Of a stretch of 35,210 nucleotides of DNA, positions 16,021 through 24,707 are shown piece after piece. Origin of the DNA: Planctomycetaceae bacterium (GTDB taxonomy: Bacteria; Planctomycetota; Planctomycetia; Planctomycetales; Planctomycetaceae); assembly GCA_021732415.1 (NCBI GenBank), contig JAKFVC010000201.1, positions 1-35,210 of the forward strand, given 5' to 3'. Both the position numbers and the translations under genes were made by a program. Numbering within the stretch: position 1 is the stretch's first letter; every line of letters starts with the position of its first letter. The notes below the pieces were generated by a model, which was not told where the DNA came from, made no database searches, and worked only from the letters and a program-made list of their open reading frames with translations.

Positions 16021-16782
16021 GTGACGATATCGGCATCATCTCCCACGGCAGCCCACCAAAGCTTGCCCAGCGTTTGGGATTCCATCTCGACCCTGGTGCA
16101 GGACCGCGGCCTGCAAGTTGGCGATCAACTCCCGTCGATTCGCGAACTTGCGGAACGTTTAGAGGTAAAGCAGAGTTCCGTCCGGGACGCCCTGCTGAAG
16201 GCGGAATCTCTCGGATTTGTGAAGATTCTGCCCCGGTCGGGGGCTTTCTTGCGAGTGCCAGGGCAGACGTTGACCAAGGTCGCAAATCCGGTGGAGACGA
16301 CCCCTGCGGAGACTATTCTGTCGGTTTTGAATTCGGGTGAGCACAACCTGTTTCATTTGCTCGATGCGCGGCGGTTGATTGAAATCGAACTCGCCGGCCG
16401 CACTGCCGAGCGTCGCCGGTTGGAGGATTTGCTCCCCATCCGGCGGGTTCTGGAAGCCATGCTGCAATTGACCGACGCGACGGCTCGCCAGGAGTACGTC
16501 GATTTGGATATCCGGTTTCATCTGGAAATTGCCCGGCTGTCGGGCAACTCTGTCTTGTTCGCCATCCAGCAAACGTTGATGGAACTGCTGCGTCCCCATT
16601 TGAATGAAGTCCCGCGCGACTTGCAGCGAAAATCAATCACCGACCGTTCGCACATTGCCATTTACGAAGGTCTCGTTGCAGGATCTGCCGACCGGGCCCG
16701 TGCGGAAATGCGCGAACACCTGAGTCTGGCCTATGACAGCATGTTGAGGGACATGCAGGAACCGCCCACGATGATGATGTAG
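16021..16782 (+). CDS. GntR family transcriptional regulator, FCD (FadR) subfamily
   Basis: A DNA-binding repressor or activator of about 253 aa. The N-terminal winged helix-turn-helix is seen as 'GDQLPSIRELAERLEVKQSS' followed by 'VRDALLKAESLGFV' (about residues 33-68). The C-terminal all-helical FCD domain contains the metal/ligand set 'DLDIRFHLEIA' plus the two later histidines in 'DRSHIAIYEGLV' and 'MREHL'. FCD regulators usually sense organic acids such as lactate, gluconate or uronate derivatives. There is no ATG start: GTG at 16021 with AGG upstream is preferred, and TTG at 15985, directly beside the operator palindrome, is the alternative. It is divergent from the aldolase-cupin/dehydrogenase pair and almost certainly controls it. 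Its TAG stop is also the left end of the next inverted repeat. Confidence 0.9.
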   Translation: MTISASSPTAAHQSLPSVWDSISTLVQDRGLQVGDQLPSIRELAERLEVKQSSVRDALLKAESLGFVKILPRSGAFLRVPGQTLTKVANPVETTPAETILSVLNSGEHNLFHLLDARRLIEIELAGRTAERRRLEDLLPIRRVLEAMLQLTDATARQEYVDLDIRFHLEIARLSGNSVLFAIQQTLMELLRPHLNEVPRDLQRKSITDRSHIAIYEGLVAGSADRARAEMREHLSLAYDSMLRDMQEPPTMMM

Positions 16783-16912
16783 CCTGACTCTCCAGAGTCG
16801 GGCCCCGTGGCTGACGCTGCTAGCGTCGGCGTCAACACCGACGCTAGCAGCGTCAGCCACGGGAGCACCCCGCAACTAGAAGCATTCGCCCGACTCTGGA
16901 GAGTCAGGCTAC
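16779..16912. repeat. Nested double inverted repeat with GTAGCCTGA ends
   Basis: Outer arms 16779-16802 and 16889-16912 (GTAGCCTGACTCTCCAGAGT...) are perfect over 24 bp. Inner arms 16804-16829 and 16838-16863 (CCCGTGGCTGACGCTGCTAG...) are perfect over 26 bp with an 8-base loop. The outer left end supplies the TAG stop of the GntR gene, and the right end lies 16 bases before the start of the PSCyt1 gene. A lone copy of the inner right arm lies at 27337-27362. Confidence 0.96.
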
Positions 16913-16928
16913 GAGATACGGGTCACCC

Positions 16929-19900
16929 ATGCATCGACTTGCACTACAATTGACTGTTACCTTGATCGCCTGCTGCTGCTCTCACGCTGTCCAAGCCGAC
17001 GACGCCGGTATTGAATTCTTCGAGAAGAAGATCCGCCCAGTCCTCGTCGAACACTGCCAGCAGTGCCACGCGAGCGATTCCAAAAAACTCGGTGGCGGGT
17101 TGTTGCTCGATCACCGCGAGGGGGTCCTTAAAGGAGGGGATTCGGGTGCGGCGATTGAAGCCGGCAAACCCGAAGAAAGTTTGCTGATCAAGGCAATTAA
17201 GTACGACGACGACTCATTGAAGATGCCGCCCAAGGGAAAGCTGCCGCCTGCGGTCATCGCCGACTTCGAAGCGTGGGTGAAGCTGGGTGCTCCTGATCCT
17301 CGAGACAAACCGGCCGCGCCTAAGGCCGGTGATTCCTGGGCGGAAACCATGCGGCAGCGAGCTGACTGGTGGAGTCTCAAAGCGGTCCAGAATCCCGCCG
17401 TTCCCCAACCGAAAGATGCGAACTGGTCCGCGAATCCCATCGATCGGTTCTTGCTGGCTCGTCTGGAAGATGCCAAGCTGGCTCCGGCTGCCTCCGCGGA
17501 TCCGCGAACGCTGGCCCGGCGAGTCAGCCTGGTCCTGACCGGCTTGCCCCCCGCGTCTGAACAAGTCGAATCGTTCGTTCAACAGTGTGCTTTGACCGCG
17601 ACACCGAATCAGCCAGTATCTCCTGCGGCGTTGGAAAAGCTCGTGGACTCGTTGCTCGATTCACCTCATTTCGGTGAACGCTGGGCGCGGCATTGGCTCG
17701 ATATCGTGCATTTCACCGAGACGCACGGCAACGAATGGAACTACGAAGTCCATCACGCCTGGCGCTATCGCGACTATCTGATTCGAGCATTTAACGCCGA
17801 CATCCCCTATGACCAGTTTGTGCGCGAACACATTGCGGGGGACTTGCTGCCTCAACCGCGAGTCAACGCTCAAGAGCATTTCAACGAATCGATTATCGGC
17901 ACGGGCTTCTATCGTTTTGGTGAGGTCAATCACGACGACTGCATCGGCCTGCGGCAGATTGGTTATGACCTCGCCGACAATCAAATTGACACGCTGACAA
18001 AGACGTTTCAAGCGACGACCGTGGCGTGTGCCCGCTGCCACAACCACAAGCTCGACGCCATTTCGATGCATGACTACTACGGACTGCTGGGAGTCATTCG
18101 CAGCTCGCGGCTGGCGAGTCATGCGATCGACACCCCCGATTTGAATGCGACTCAGTTGCAGCGGATGCGAGATCTGAAGACGGAGCTGCGGAAAGAATCT
18201 GCCGCGACGTGGTTGCAGGACATTCCGCTCCTCACAAGATATCTGGAAGCGGCACAGGCCAAGCACGGTAAGCTGCCGACCGCCGAACAACTCGCTGTCG
18301 GCCTGGATCAGGCACGGATTGATAAATGGGTGGTTGTTCTCGCCGATGACAAGTTGCCGTTAGAGCATCCTTTGCACGCATGGCGTAAGTTGACCGTCGC
18401 GGTCACCGAGCCCGCAAAGTTTGCCGAAGAGTGGAAGAAGTTCGCTGAGCAAATCGAGAAGGAAGACCGCGAACGTACGGCTTTCAATCAGCAAAACTAC
18501 GTGACGTTTGCAGACTTCCGCTCGGATCAAGTTCCAGGGTGGCAGATGGGAGGATTGGGGGTCTCCGGAGCTACGAGCCGTAGCGGTGATTTCACCGTGC
18601 AGCCTGACGGTGATTTGCTGGTGCGATCCGTCCTGCCAGCGGGCCGGTTTTCCAATGCCCTCTCTGACAAACTGAACGGTACGCTTCGTTCGCCGGTCCT
18701 GCCGTTGGGAAAGGCTAAGATCAGCTTTCAGGTCATGGGTCAGCGCAGCAGTGCCGTGCGGCTGGTCTCTAACAACTGTCAGCTCAACTATGCCAACTAT
18801 CGGGCCTTGAAAACACCCGAACTGCAATGGGTGACTTTCTCGCCCCCCGCTGATCGCGACAGCCTGAGGACCTATGCCGAACTGATGACGATGTTCGACA
18901 ATCCGAAGTTCCCTGACCAACTGAGTGCCCTGGGTGGCGATGGCGAGAACTATCGTCTGCCGTGGGAAAAAGCGGCTGAGAATCCCCGTTCGTACTTTGG
19001 CGTCACGCGGGTTGTTCTCCACGACGTGGGTGAAGCTCCGAAGGCCGAAGTCAGTCATCTACAACGGTTGATCGCCGGACCGGCTCCCCAATCGTTGGCT
19101 GAATTGTCGACCCGTTACGCTGCCGTTCTCGAAGCCGCGATCCGCATCTGGGGTGAGGACAAAGCGACCGACGACGATGTCCGCTGGATCGATCCGCTGT
19201 TGCGTCGCGAGTTGCTCACCAACAAGGTGACCCAATCCCCGCGCAGTACGGAACTCGCGCAGCAATACCGCCAGGCCGACGCGGAGATCGCGCTGCCGCG
19301 AGTCATCGTCGGGATGTCTGACTGCGGCCCTGGTTTTGAACAACCGGTTTTCATTCGCGGCGATTGCGAGAAGCCCGCAGAAACGGCCGCCCGGCGGTAT
19401 CTGGAAGTCTTGTCCAAGCCCGATTACAGCTTTACGAAAGAGGGGAGCGGGCGCCTCGAACTGGCCGACCGCATTGCCAGTCCGACCAATCCTCTCACCG
19501 CCCGAGTCATGGTGAACCGCCTGTGGCATCATGTGTATGGAACGGGCCTGGTTCGCACGGTGGATGACTTCGGACATGTGGGAGAACTTCCATCCCATCC
19601 CGAGTTGCTGGATTATCTCGCCACGCGCTTCGTCGAAGAGGGCTGGTCGGTTAAACGGATGCTGCGAGCGTTGTTGCTGACGCGAACGTTTCAGATGACC
19701 AATCATCCTTCCAATGAAGCCCTCGAAAATGATCCTCAGAACCGGCTGTTGCAACACTATCCCGCGCGCCGCATGGAAGCTGAAGGGGTGCGAGATTCCA
19801 TCCTCGCCGCGTCAGGTCGCATTGATCACAGCCTGTACGGGATGAGCATCCAGCCGTTTCGAGACAAAGAGTACGCCGACCGTCGGTTGTTTCCTGGACC

Positions 19901-20324
19901 GCTGGATGGGAACGGACGGCGCAGCATCTATGTGAAGAACAATTTGATGGAAGCTCCGAAGTTCCTGGCAGCGTTCAATTTCCCCGGAGGCAAGGTGACT
20001 CAGGGGCGGCGCGACGTCACGAATGTGCCGGCCCAGGCCCTGGCGTTGCTCAACGATCCGTTCGTACTGCAACAGGCCGATTTCTGGGCCCAGAAGCTGA
20101 TCACCCGTGAGAATGACTCCATCAGCGCACGGATCGGGGCCATGTTCCAGACGGCCCTTAACCGAGCGCCGACTCCTGAAGAACAAACGCGATTTGAACA
20201 AACCGTGAAACAGTTTGCCGAACTGCATCAAGTGCCGGCCGAGGGGATCTTGAAGAGTCAGCCAGTGTGGAAGGAAATCTCGCACGTGTTGTTCAATGTG
20301 AATGAGTTCATCTACATTCCGTGA
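16929..20324 (+). CDS. PSCyt1-DUF1549-DUF1553 planctomycete cytochrome-like protein
   Basis: An exported 1131-residue protein of a family expanded in planctomycetes. Residues 1-23 are a signal peptide (...CCCSHAVQA). A PSCyt1 domain follows with a CxxCH haem-binding motif, 'CQQCH' at 43-47. DUF1549 (about 145-390) contains 'ERWARHWLDIVHF' and a second CxxCH, 'CARCH' at 367-371. A middle β-rich stretch (about 525-690, starting 'FADFRSDQVPGW') may be a carbohydrate-binding-type insert. DUF1553 (about 840-1110) contains 'NPLTARVMVNRLWHHVYG'. The function is not established; surface or periplasmic electron transfer linked to polymer breakdown has been suggested for such proteins. Its usual neighbour is a DUF1501 protein, but here a CotH-family gene follows on the same strand. 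Start ATG at 16929 is directly before the signal peptide. Confidence 0.92.
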   Translation: MHRLALQLTVTLIACCCSHAVQADDAGIEFFEKKIRPVLVEHCQQCHASDSKKLGGGLLLDHREGVLKGGDSGAAIEAGKPEESLLIKAIKYDDDSLKMPPKGKLPPAVIADFEAWVKLGAPDPRDKPAAPKAGDSWAETMRQRADWWSLKAVQNPAVPQPKDANWSANPIDRFLLARLEDAKLAPAASADPRTLARRVSLVLTGLPPASEQVESFVQQCALTATPNQPVSPAALEKLVDSLLDSPHFGERWARHWLDIVHFTETHGNEWNYEVHHAWRYRDYLIRAFNADIPYDQFVREHIAGDLLPQPRVNAQEHFNESIIGTGFYRFGEVNHDDCIGLRQIGYDLADNQIDTLTKTFQATTVACARCHNHKLDAISMHDYYGLLGVIRSSRLASHAIDTPDLNATQLQRMRDLKTELRKESAATWLQDIPLLTRYLEAAQAKHGKLPTAEQLAVGLDQARIDKWVVVLADDKLPLEHPLHAWRKLTVAVTEPAKFAEEWKKFAEQIEKEDRERTAFNQQNYVTFADFRSDQVPGWQMGGLGVSGATSRSGDFTVQPDGDLLVRSVLPAGRFSNALSDKLNGTLRSPVLPLGKAKISFQVMGQRSSAVRLVSNNCQLNYANYRALKTPELQWVTFSPPADRDSLRTYAELMTMFDNPKFPDQLSALGGDGENYRLPWEKAAENPRSYFGVTRVVLHDVGEAPKAEVSHLQRLIAGPAPQSLAELSTRYAAVLEAAIRIWGEDKATDDDVRWIDPLLRRELLTNKVTQSPRSTELAQQYRQADAEIALPRVIVGMSDCGPGFEQPVFIRGDCEKPAETAARRYLEVLSKPDYSFTKEGSGRLELADRIASPTNPLTARVMVNRLWHHVYGTGLVRTVDDFGHVGELPSHPELLDYLATRFVEEGWSVKRMLRALLLTRTFQMTNHPSNEALENDPQNRLLQHYPARRMEAEGVRDSILAASGRIDHSLYGMSIQPFRDKEYADRRLFPGPLDGNGRRSIYVKNNLMEAPKFLAAFNFPGGKVTQGRRDVTNVPAQALALLNDPFVLQQADFWAQKLITRENDSISARIGAMFQTALNRAPTPEEQTRFEQTVKQFAELHQVPAEGILKSQPVWKEISHVLFNVNEFIYIP

Positions 20325-20369
20325 GTGGTGCTAATCGGATCAAATTTGAAAGCCCATTGAAGTTCTCCA

Positions 20370-20494
20370 GGTGAGCCCCGTCTCGTTAGGGCGGGGGTAG
20401 GGTTGCGACTCTGCTTACCGATCGATTTCATTCAATGCTGGATTTGAATTGAAAGTCACTACCCTACCCCCGCCCTTACGGGACGGGGCTCACC
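20370..20494. repeat. 34-bp inverted repeat between PSCyt1 and CotH genes
   Basis: Arms 20370-20403 (GGTGAGCCCCGTCTCGTTAG...) and 20461-20494 (ACCCTACCCCCGCCC...CTCACC) match with two mismatches around a 57-base, AT-richer loop. It occupies much of the 240-bp gap, so the two genes may be separate transcripts or coupled through a structured spacer. Confidence 0.92.
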
Positions 20495-20564
20495 AGAGTT
20501 ATTTATTATGTGGACTCGCGTGGTAGAATGTCGCCGTTCGACTAATCGATTCGGAGGCATCGCC

Positions 20565-22196
20565 GTGAAACTCTCTCAAACCTGTCTGCTGGCCTGTGTG
20601 ATTCTGTCACTGGCGGGTCTCGCACATGGTCAAACGAAATCGTCGGTTCGCAATGTCCTGACGAAGCCCAGGCCTGATGCGACGACCCAGTTCTTCACCG
20701 ATCCGCAAGTCTGGAAGCTGAAGATCCAAATCTCGCCGGCGGAGCTGGAAAAACTGCGTGAGGACAATCGCAAGTATGTGCGCTGTGATTTGATCGAGAA
20801 CGGTCAAGTGACTTACAAGAGTGTTGCTATCAAGCTCAAGGGAGCGGCAGGTAGTTTCCGCGAGTTTGATGATCGTCCTGCTCTCACGCTGAACATGGAT
20901 CGCTTTACGAAGGCGCAGACGTTGCATGGGCTGGAGAAATTTCATCTCAACAATTCGGTGCAGGATGAATCGTACTTGAACGAGCTGCTGTGCTCGGAAT
21001 TGTTTCGAGCCGCTGGCCAACCGGCTCCGCGGATCACTCATGCCCGGGTCTGGTTGAATGACCGGGATGTCGGGTTGTATGTGCTGAAGGAAGGCTTCGA
21101 TAAGCGGTTCCTCAAGCGGTACTTCGCGGATGAAACCGGCAATCTGTATGACGGTGGATTCTGCCAGGACATCGATGCCGATCTGGAAAAGGATTCGGGT
21201 AACGGTCCCGACGATCGGTCCGACCTGCAGGCCTTGCGAGACGCCTGTGCCGATCCCGATCGCGAGTCGCGCTGGGCGCGACTCGGCAAGTTAGTGGACA
21301 TTGATAAGTTTATCGAATTCATGGCGCTCGAACTGATGACGTGCCACTGGGATGGTTACACGCAGTCTAAGAACAATTATCGATTGTATTTCGATCCTCA
21401 AACCAAGAAGGCACATTTTCTGGCTCATGGCATGGACCAGATGTTTGGCGATACCGGCTCATCCATTTTGAATCATCCCCCGGCGATGGTGGCCTCGGCG
21501 GTGATGCGCAATCCCGTCTGGCGTGAGAAATACCGCGTGCGGTTGAAATTGTTGCTCCCCTTGTTCGCGCCACCGACGAAACTCATTGCACGGGTGGAGG
21601 CGGTCCACCAACGCCTGCTGCCGGTGTTCAAAGAGATGGGCGATGAGCAAGCCACCGCATTCACCGATCGAGTCAACGAGCTGAAACAGCGATTGATCGA
21701 TCGTGCCGCGAATCTGCAGGAACAAGTCGAATTGCCGGACCCCGGACCACTGGAGTTCAACGAGGAAGGCTTTGCCGAATTGCCGGAGTGGCATCCGGCA
21801 TCCGAATCGGAAGACGCCGTTCACGAACAACCGGAACTCGATGGAGCGCTGGCGACTTATCTCATCCAATGCGGTCCCAGCGGCAGTTGTGCTGCTTCCT
21901 GGCGGCGGACCGTGCTGCTCAATCCCGGGCGGTATCAGCTTGAGGCTAAAGTGAAGACGGAGAACGTCGTCCCTCAAGAAGATGAAAAGGGAAATGGTGT
22001 GGGTCTGAGAATCTCAGGGGGCAATCGGACTAATAAACTGTCCGGGACGGGCGATTGGAAATCTCTCAAGCACGAGTTCGAAGTCGTCGACGAAATGCGC
22101 GAAGTCGAACTGGTGGCAGAACTGCGGGCGACCGGTGGCAAGGTCTGGTTCGACAGCAAGTCAATGCGACTGAAGCGATTGCCACCGGCACCGTAA
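20565..22196 (+). CDS. CotH kinase family protein, exported
   Basis: About 543 aa. GTG at 20565 is the start because GGAGG lies 7 bases upstream and a signal peptide follows at once (KLSQTCLLACVILSLAGLAHGQ); the longer frame from ATG 20508 has neither. The CotH domain (about 40-390) shows 'VAIKLKGAAGSFREFDDRPAL', 'KFHLNNSVQDESYLNELLCS', 'GLYVLKEGFDKRFLKRYF' and 'HFLAHGMDQMFG'. CotH proteins are atypical protein kinases, first known from spore coats, and also occur as surface proteins in bacteria that do not sporulate. At 'HGMDQMFG' one of the two acidic residues typical of classical CotH appears to be Gly. The C-terminal 130 residues look like a β-sandwich carbohydrate-binding-type domain. 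It follows the PSCyt1 gene, suggesting a shared exported function. Confidence 0.87.
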   Translation: MKLSQTCLLACVILSLAGLAHGQTKSSVRNVLTKPRPDATTQFFTDPQVWKLKIQISPAELEKLREDNRKYVRCDLIENGQVTYKSVAIKLKGAAGSFREFDDRPALTLNMDRFTKAQTLHGLEKFHLNNSVQDESYLNELLCSELFRAAGQPAPRITHARVWLNDRDVGLYVLKEGFDKRFLKRYFADETGNLYDGGFCQDIDADLEKDSGNGPDDRSDLQALRDACADPDRESRWARLGKLVDIDKFIEFMALELMTCHWDGYTQSKNNYRLYFDPQTKKAHFLAHGMDQMFGDTGSSILNHPPAMVASAVMRNPVWREKYRVRLKLLLPLFAPPTKLIARVEAVHQRLLPVFKEMGDEQATAFTDRVNELKQRLIDRAANLQEQVELPDPGPLEFNEEGFAELPEWHPASESEDAVHEQPELDGALATYLIQCGPSGSCAASWRRTVLLNPGRYQLEAKVKTENVVPQEDEKGNGVGLRISGGNRTNKLSGTGDWKSLKHEFEVVDEMREVELVAELRATGGKVWFDSKSMRLKRLPPAP

Positions 22197-22212
22197 CCGC
22201 GTTATTGATGGT

Positions 22213-22474
22213 CTTCGTAGGCGAGCGTCCGGCGTGAGCCGGATGGTTTTTGGCGACTCACAAGCAACGAGACAGCGCCATTTCCCACGAATGATCAGGC
22301 GAGCCGGGTGGCGTAAGCCCCCGGATTCTTCTTAATTCACATCATGAAACAGAATGCGCGAAGAATCCCGGGGCTTACGCCGCTGGACTCGCCTGACGCG
22401 GGTTTAGACGGCTGTTTTGACGCTTGTGACTCGCTAACAACCATCCGGCTCACGCCGGACGCTCGCCTACGAAG
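22213..22474. repeat. 262-bp nested inverted repeat, 'GGCGTAAGCCCCCGG' family, copy 2
   Basis: Outer arms 22213-22248 and 22439-22474 (CTTCGTAGGCGAGCGTCCGG...) are perfect over 36 bp. Inner arms 22296-22330 and 22361-22395 are the same 35-bp family as at 12982-13078. Further partial pairing (GCGACTCACAAGC versus GCTTGTGACTCGC) lies between them. It fills the gap between the converging CotH and sensor-kinase genes, where it could end transcripts from both sides. There is no gene inside. Confidence 0.96.
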
Positions 22475-22488
22475 AACGTGGTCCACAT

Positions 22489-23982
22489 TCACGAACCTGT
22501 GCCTACCGCCTTTGGATCCTCCGGTGAATCTGCCACTTTCGGAATCGGTAACAACACGGTGACCGTGGTTCCCACACCCAGTTCCGAAGTCACATCGATC
22601 GTGCCGTGATGGGCGGTTACGATTTCTGAAACGATACTCAAACCCAGTCCCGTCCCCTGGCCTTCTTGATGAGTCCGTGCCTGGTCAGCTCGGAAGAAGC
22701 GTTCAAACAGACGCGGCTGATCGGTAGCCGGAATGCCAATTCCCGTGTCTGAAACCACCAGCGTGGCCTTCGACTCGCGGGCGTGAACGGTCACAAAAAC
22801 TTCACCGTCCGTCCGGTTGTATTGCAGAGCATTCGTCACCAGGTTGGTCACAACTTGCGACAGCCGTCCGGCGTCCCCGGTGATGCGCGTGGTGAGGAGC
22901 TGAGAGGACAACCGCACTTGCTTCTCCTGCGCCAGGGGTTCGAGCATCGCCAGCGACTGTCGCACCACATCGGCCAGATCCAGTGATTCCTGACGGATTT
23001 CGAGGCGTCCCGAATCGGCCCGGGCGAGCAACAGCAGATCATCGACCAACCGCTTCATCCGTCGTGACGCTCGCAGGCACGTGTCTAACGCAGCACAATA
23101 ATCTTCGGGGCTGCGTGGGCGGGACAAGGTGTGTTCCGCTTGTGAGAGGATCACCGCCACTGGTGTTCGCAGTTCGTGCGAGGCATCTGCGGTGAACCGG
23201 ATCTGGCGTTGAAAAGCGTTATGCAAACGATCGAGCATCGTATTGAACACGGTCGAGAGGCGTGTGAGTTCCGACGATGCTCCCACCAGTTCCAGACGCT
23301 GATCCAGGCTCTTCGCGTTGATTTGTTCTGCCGCTTGCGTCATCTGGTCGAGCGGCTTGACGATGCGCCGCGCCAGCAGCCAGGCCCCGATCGCTCCTGC
23401 GCCCAAACTGATCAGGCCAAACAGGGAAACGATTACGGCCAGTTGACCCAGATGATCGAATTCACGGTTCAGAGAGCGGCCGACCATGATCCGCGTGCCA
23501 TCTTTTTCCTTCAGATAGACATCCAGATGAATGCCGTGGGACGTCGAATAAAACGGTCGATCACGGTGATGGGGCGGCTCGGCCGCGGGAAATTGGAGAT
23601 GGGGCGGAAGAGGATCGATGCCCGCAATTTGCCGGTCCTGCGCGTCCCAGACGACAAAGTAAGCATGTTCCCGCGGTGCCGGTCCGAAACGGGGGCGATG
23701 GGCTTGAGTGAGCACCAGATCGGGCTTAGTGACGCCTGACTTGAGCTCACGCGAGATCAGTTGCGCCGAGGCCAGGAGATCCGATTCCGCCTGGTGATAC
23801 ATCCCTTGTCGCACGAGGACATAAATTGAGCCCCCAAAGCCAATCACCACAACTGCCAGCAGCGATAAATAGGAGAGCATCAGTTCGACGCGCAGCGAGC
23901 GGGGGGCTCGCGGCTTGATCGGCTTGTCCGGCGCGGGTGCTGGGGTGTCCGCGGGCTCCGCAGTCTCATTCGCAGATGACAT
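22489..23982 (-). CDS. Two-component sensor histidine kinase (EnvZ/CusS-like architecture)
   Basis: A 497-residue inner-membrane kinase. After a Pro/Ala-rich N-terminus come TM1 (about 33-57), a periplasmic sensor of about 115 residues, TM2 (about 180-204) ending 'GAWLLARRIVKPL', and a HAMP domain. HisKA follows with His269 in 'FTADASHELRTPVAVIL'. The HATPase has 'NLVTNALQYN', 'DTGIGIP' and 'GTGLGLSI'. Its start overlaps the end of the upstream response-regulator gene by 17 bases, so the two form an operon and a cognate pair. The sensed signal is unknown: the periplasmic part has no recognised metal motif apart from a His-rich patch 'EPPHHRDRPF'. Confidence 0.93.
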   Translation of the reverse strand: MSSANETAEPADTPAPAPDKPIKPRAPRSLRVELMLSYLSLLAVVVIGFGGSIYVLVRQGMYHQAESDLLASAQLISRELKSGVTKPDLVLTQAHRPRFGPAPREHAYFVVWDAQDRQIAGIDPLPPHLQFPAAEPPHHRDRPFYSTSHGIHLDVYLKEKDGTRIMVGRSLNREFDHLGQLAVIVSLFGLISLGAGAIGAWLLARRIVKPLDQMTQAAEQINAKSLDQRLELVGASSELTRLSTVFNTMLDRLHNAFQRQIRFTADASHELRTPVAVILSQAEHTLSRPRSPEDYCAALDTCLRASRRMKRLVDDLLLLARADSGRLEIRQESLDLADVVRQSLAMLEPLAQEKQVRLSSQLLTTRITGDAGRLSQVVTNLVTNALQYNRTDGEVFVTVHARESKATLVVSDTGIGIPATDQPRLFERFFRADQARTHQEGQGTGLGLSIVSEIVTAHHGTIDVTSELGVGTTVTVLLPIPKVADSPEDPKAVGTGS

Positions 23983-24619
23983 AGCCTTGCCCTCGCCGTG
24001 TTTCTATCAGGTCCGGACTCAGCTTTTTGCGCAGATTAGAAACATGCACATCGAGCAGATTCGAGAGGCTGCTGTCGGTTTCATCAAACAAATGATCGTA
24101 GAGTTCCGTGCGGCTGACCACCTTGCCGCGATGCAGGGCCAGGTACTCCAGCAAGGCATATTCACGGGCGGTGAGATTGATCGCCTCGTCCCCCAGCCGG
24201 ACGCAACGATCGCTCAGATCAACCGTGAAACCTTGGATTTCAATGGAAGTTTGCGGCTGACCTGCGGCGCGACGAATGAGGGCTCGCAGGCGGGCCAGTA
24301 ATTCCAGACGTTCAAATGGTTTGACGAGATAATCATCGGCTCCGATATCGAGCCCCAGGACGCGATCCGAAAGAGCGTCGCGCGCCGACAGGATCAACAC
24401 GGGAGTGCGATGTGTTTCCCGCAGGGTTTCCAGGACATCCCAGCCATCAATCTTCGGCAGCATCAGGTCGAGCACAATGGCGTCGTAAGTCCACGCACGT
24501 GCCTTGGCGAGGCCGTCTTCGCCATCAGCGGCGGAGTCGACTGCATAGCCCTCTTCTTCGAGGATCTCCGTGAGGAGTCGCCGCAAGTCAGATTCGTCTT
24601 CAACAACCAGCACACGCAT
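23966..24619 (-). CDS. OmpR/PhoB family response regulator
   Basis: About 217 aa. The receiver domain (1-115) has the acidic pair 'VVEDES', Asp51 in 'AIVLDLMLP' and the conserved Lys in 'LVKPFERLE'. The C-terminal winged helix (about 124-217) shows 'INLTAREYALLEYLALHRGK' and 'DVHVSNLRKKL', the recognition region of OmpR-type DNA binders. ATG at 24619 is preferred over a TTG two codons upstream. It is the first gene of a pair with the overlapping sensor kinase downstream. Targets are unknown; the small exported protein gene immediately upstream on the same strand is a candidate. Confidence 0.95.
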   Translation of the reverse strand: MRVLVVEDESDLRRLLTEILEEEGYAVDSAADGEDGLAKARAWTYDAIVLDLMLPKIDGWDVLETLRETHRTPVLILSARDALSDRVLGLDIGADDYLVKPFERLELLARLRALIRRAAGQPQTSIEIQGFTVDLSDRCVRLGDEAINLTAREYALLEYLALHRGKVVSRTELYDHLFDETDSSLSNLLDVHVSNLRKKLSPDLIETRRGQGYVICE

Positions 24620-24642
24620 GAGCAAACCATAGCCCGAGTATC

Positions 24643-24668
24643 GTGGGACGGGTCTCCAGGCCCGTCCG
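24643..24668. repeat. Lone arm of the GTGGGACGGGTCTCC repeat
   Basis: These 26 bases (GTGGGACGGGTCTCCAGGCC...) match an outer arm of the nested repeat at 34532-34756 almost exactly, but no partner arm lies nearby. It sits in the 88-bp gap between the small exported protein gene and the response-regulator gene. Confidence 0.8.
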
Positions 24669-24707
24669 TCCAGCAGCTAAATCAATAGCATGGATTCCAG
24701 ATACCTG

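Noticed and set aside
18027-18041. Second CxxCH (CARCH) in the PSCyt1 protein as a second haem site
   Set aside because: This motif is a standard part of DUF1549 domains and is not evidence by itself of a second bound haem.
19059-19757. 232-codon open frame on the minus strand (and a similar one at 18360-19058)
   Set aside because: Both are antisense to the PSCyt1-DUF1553 gene and have no domain.
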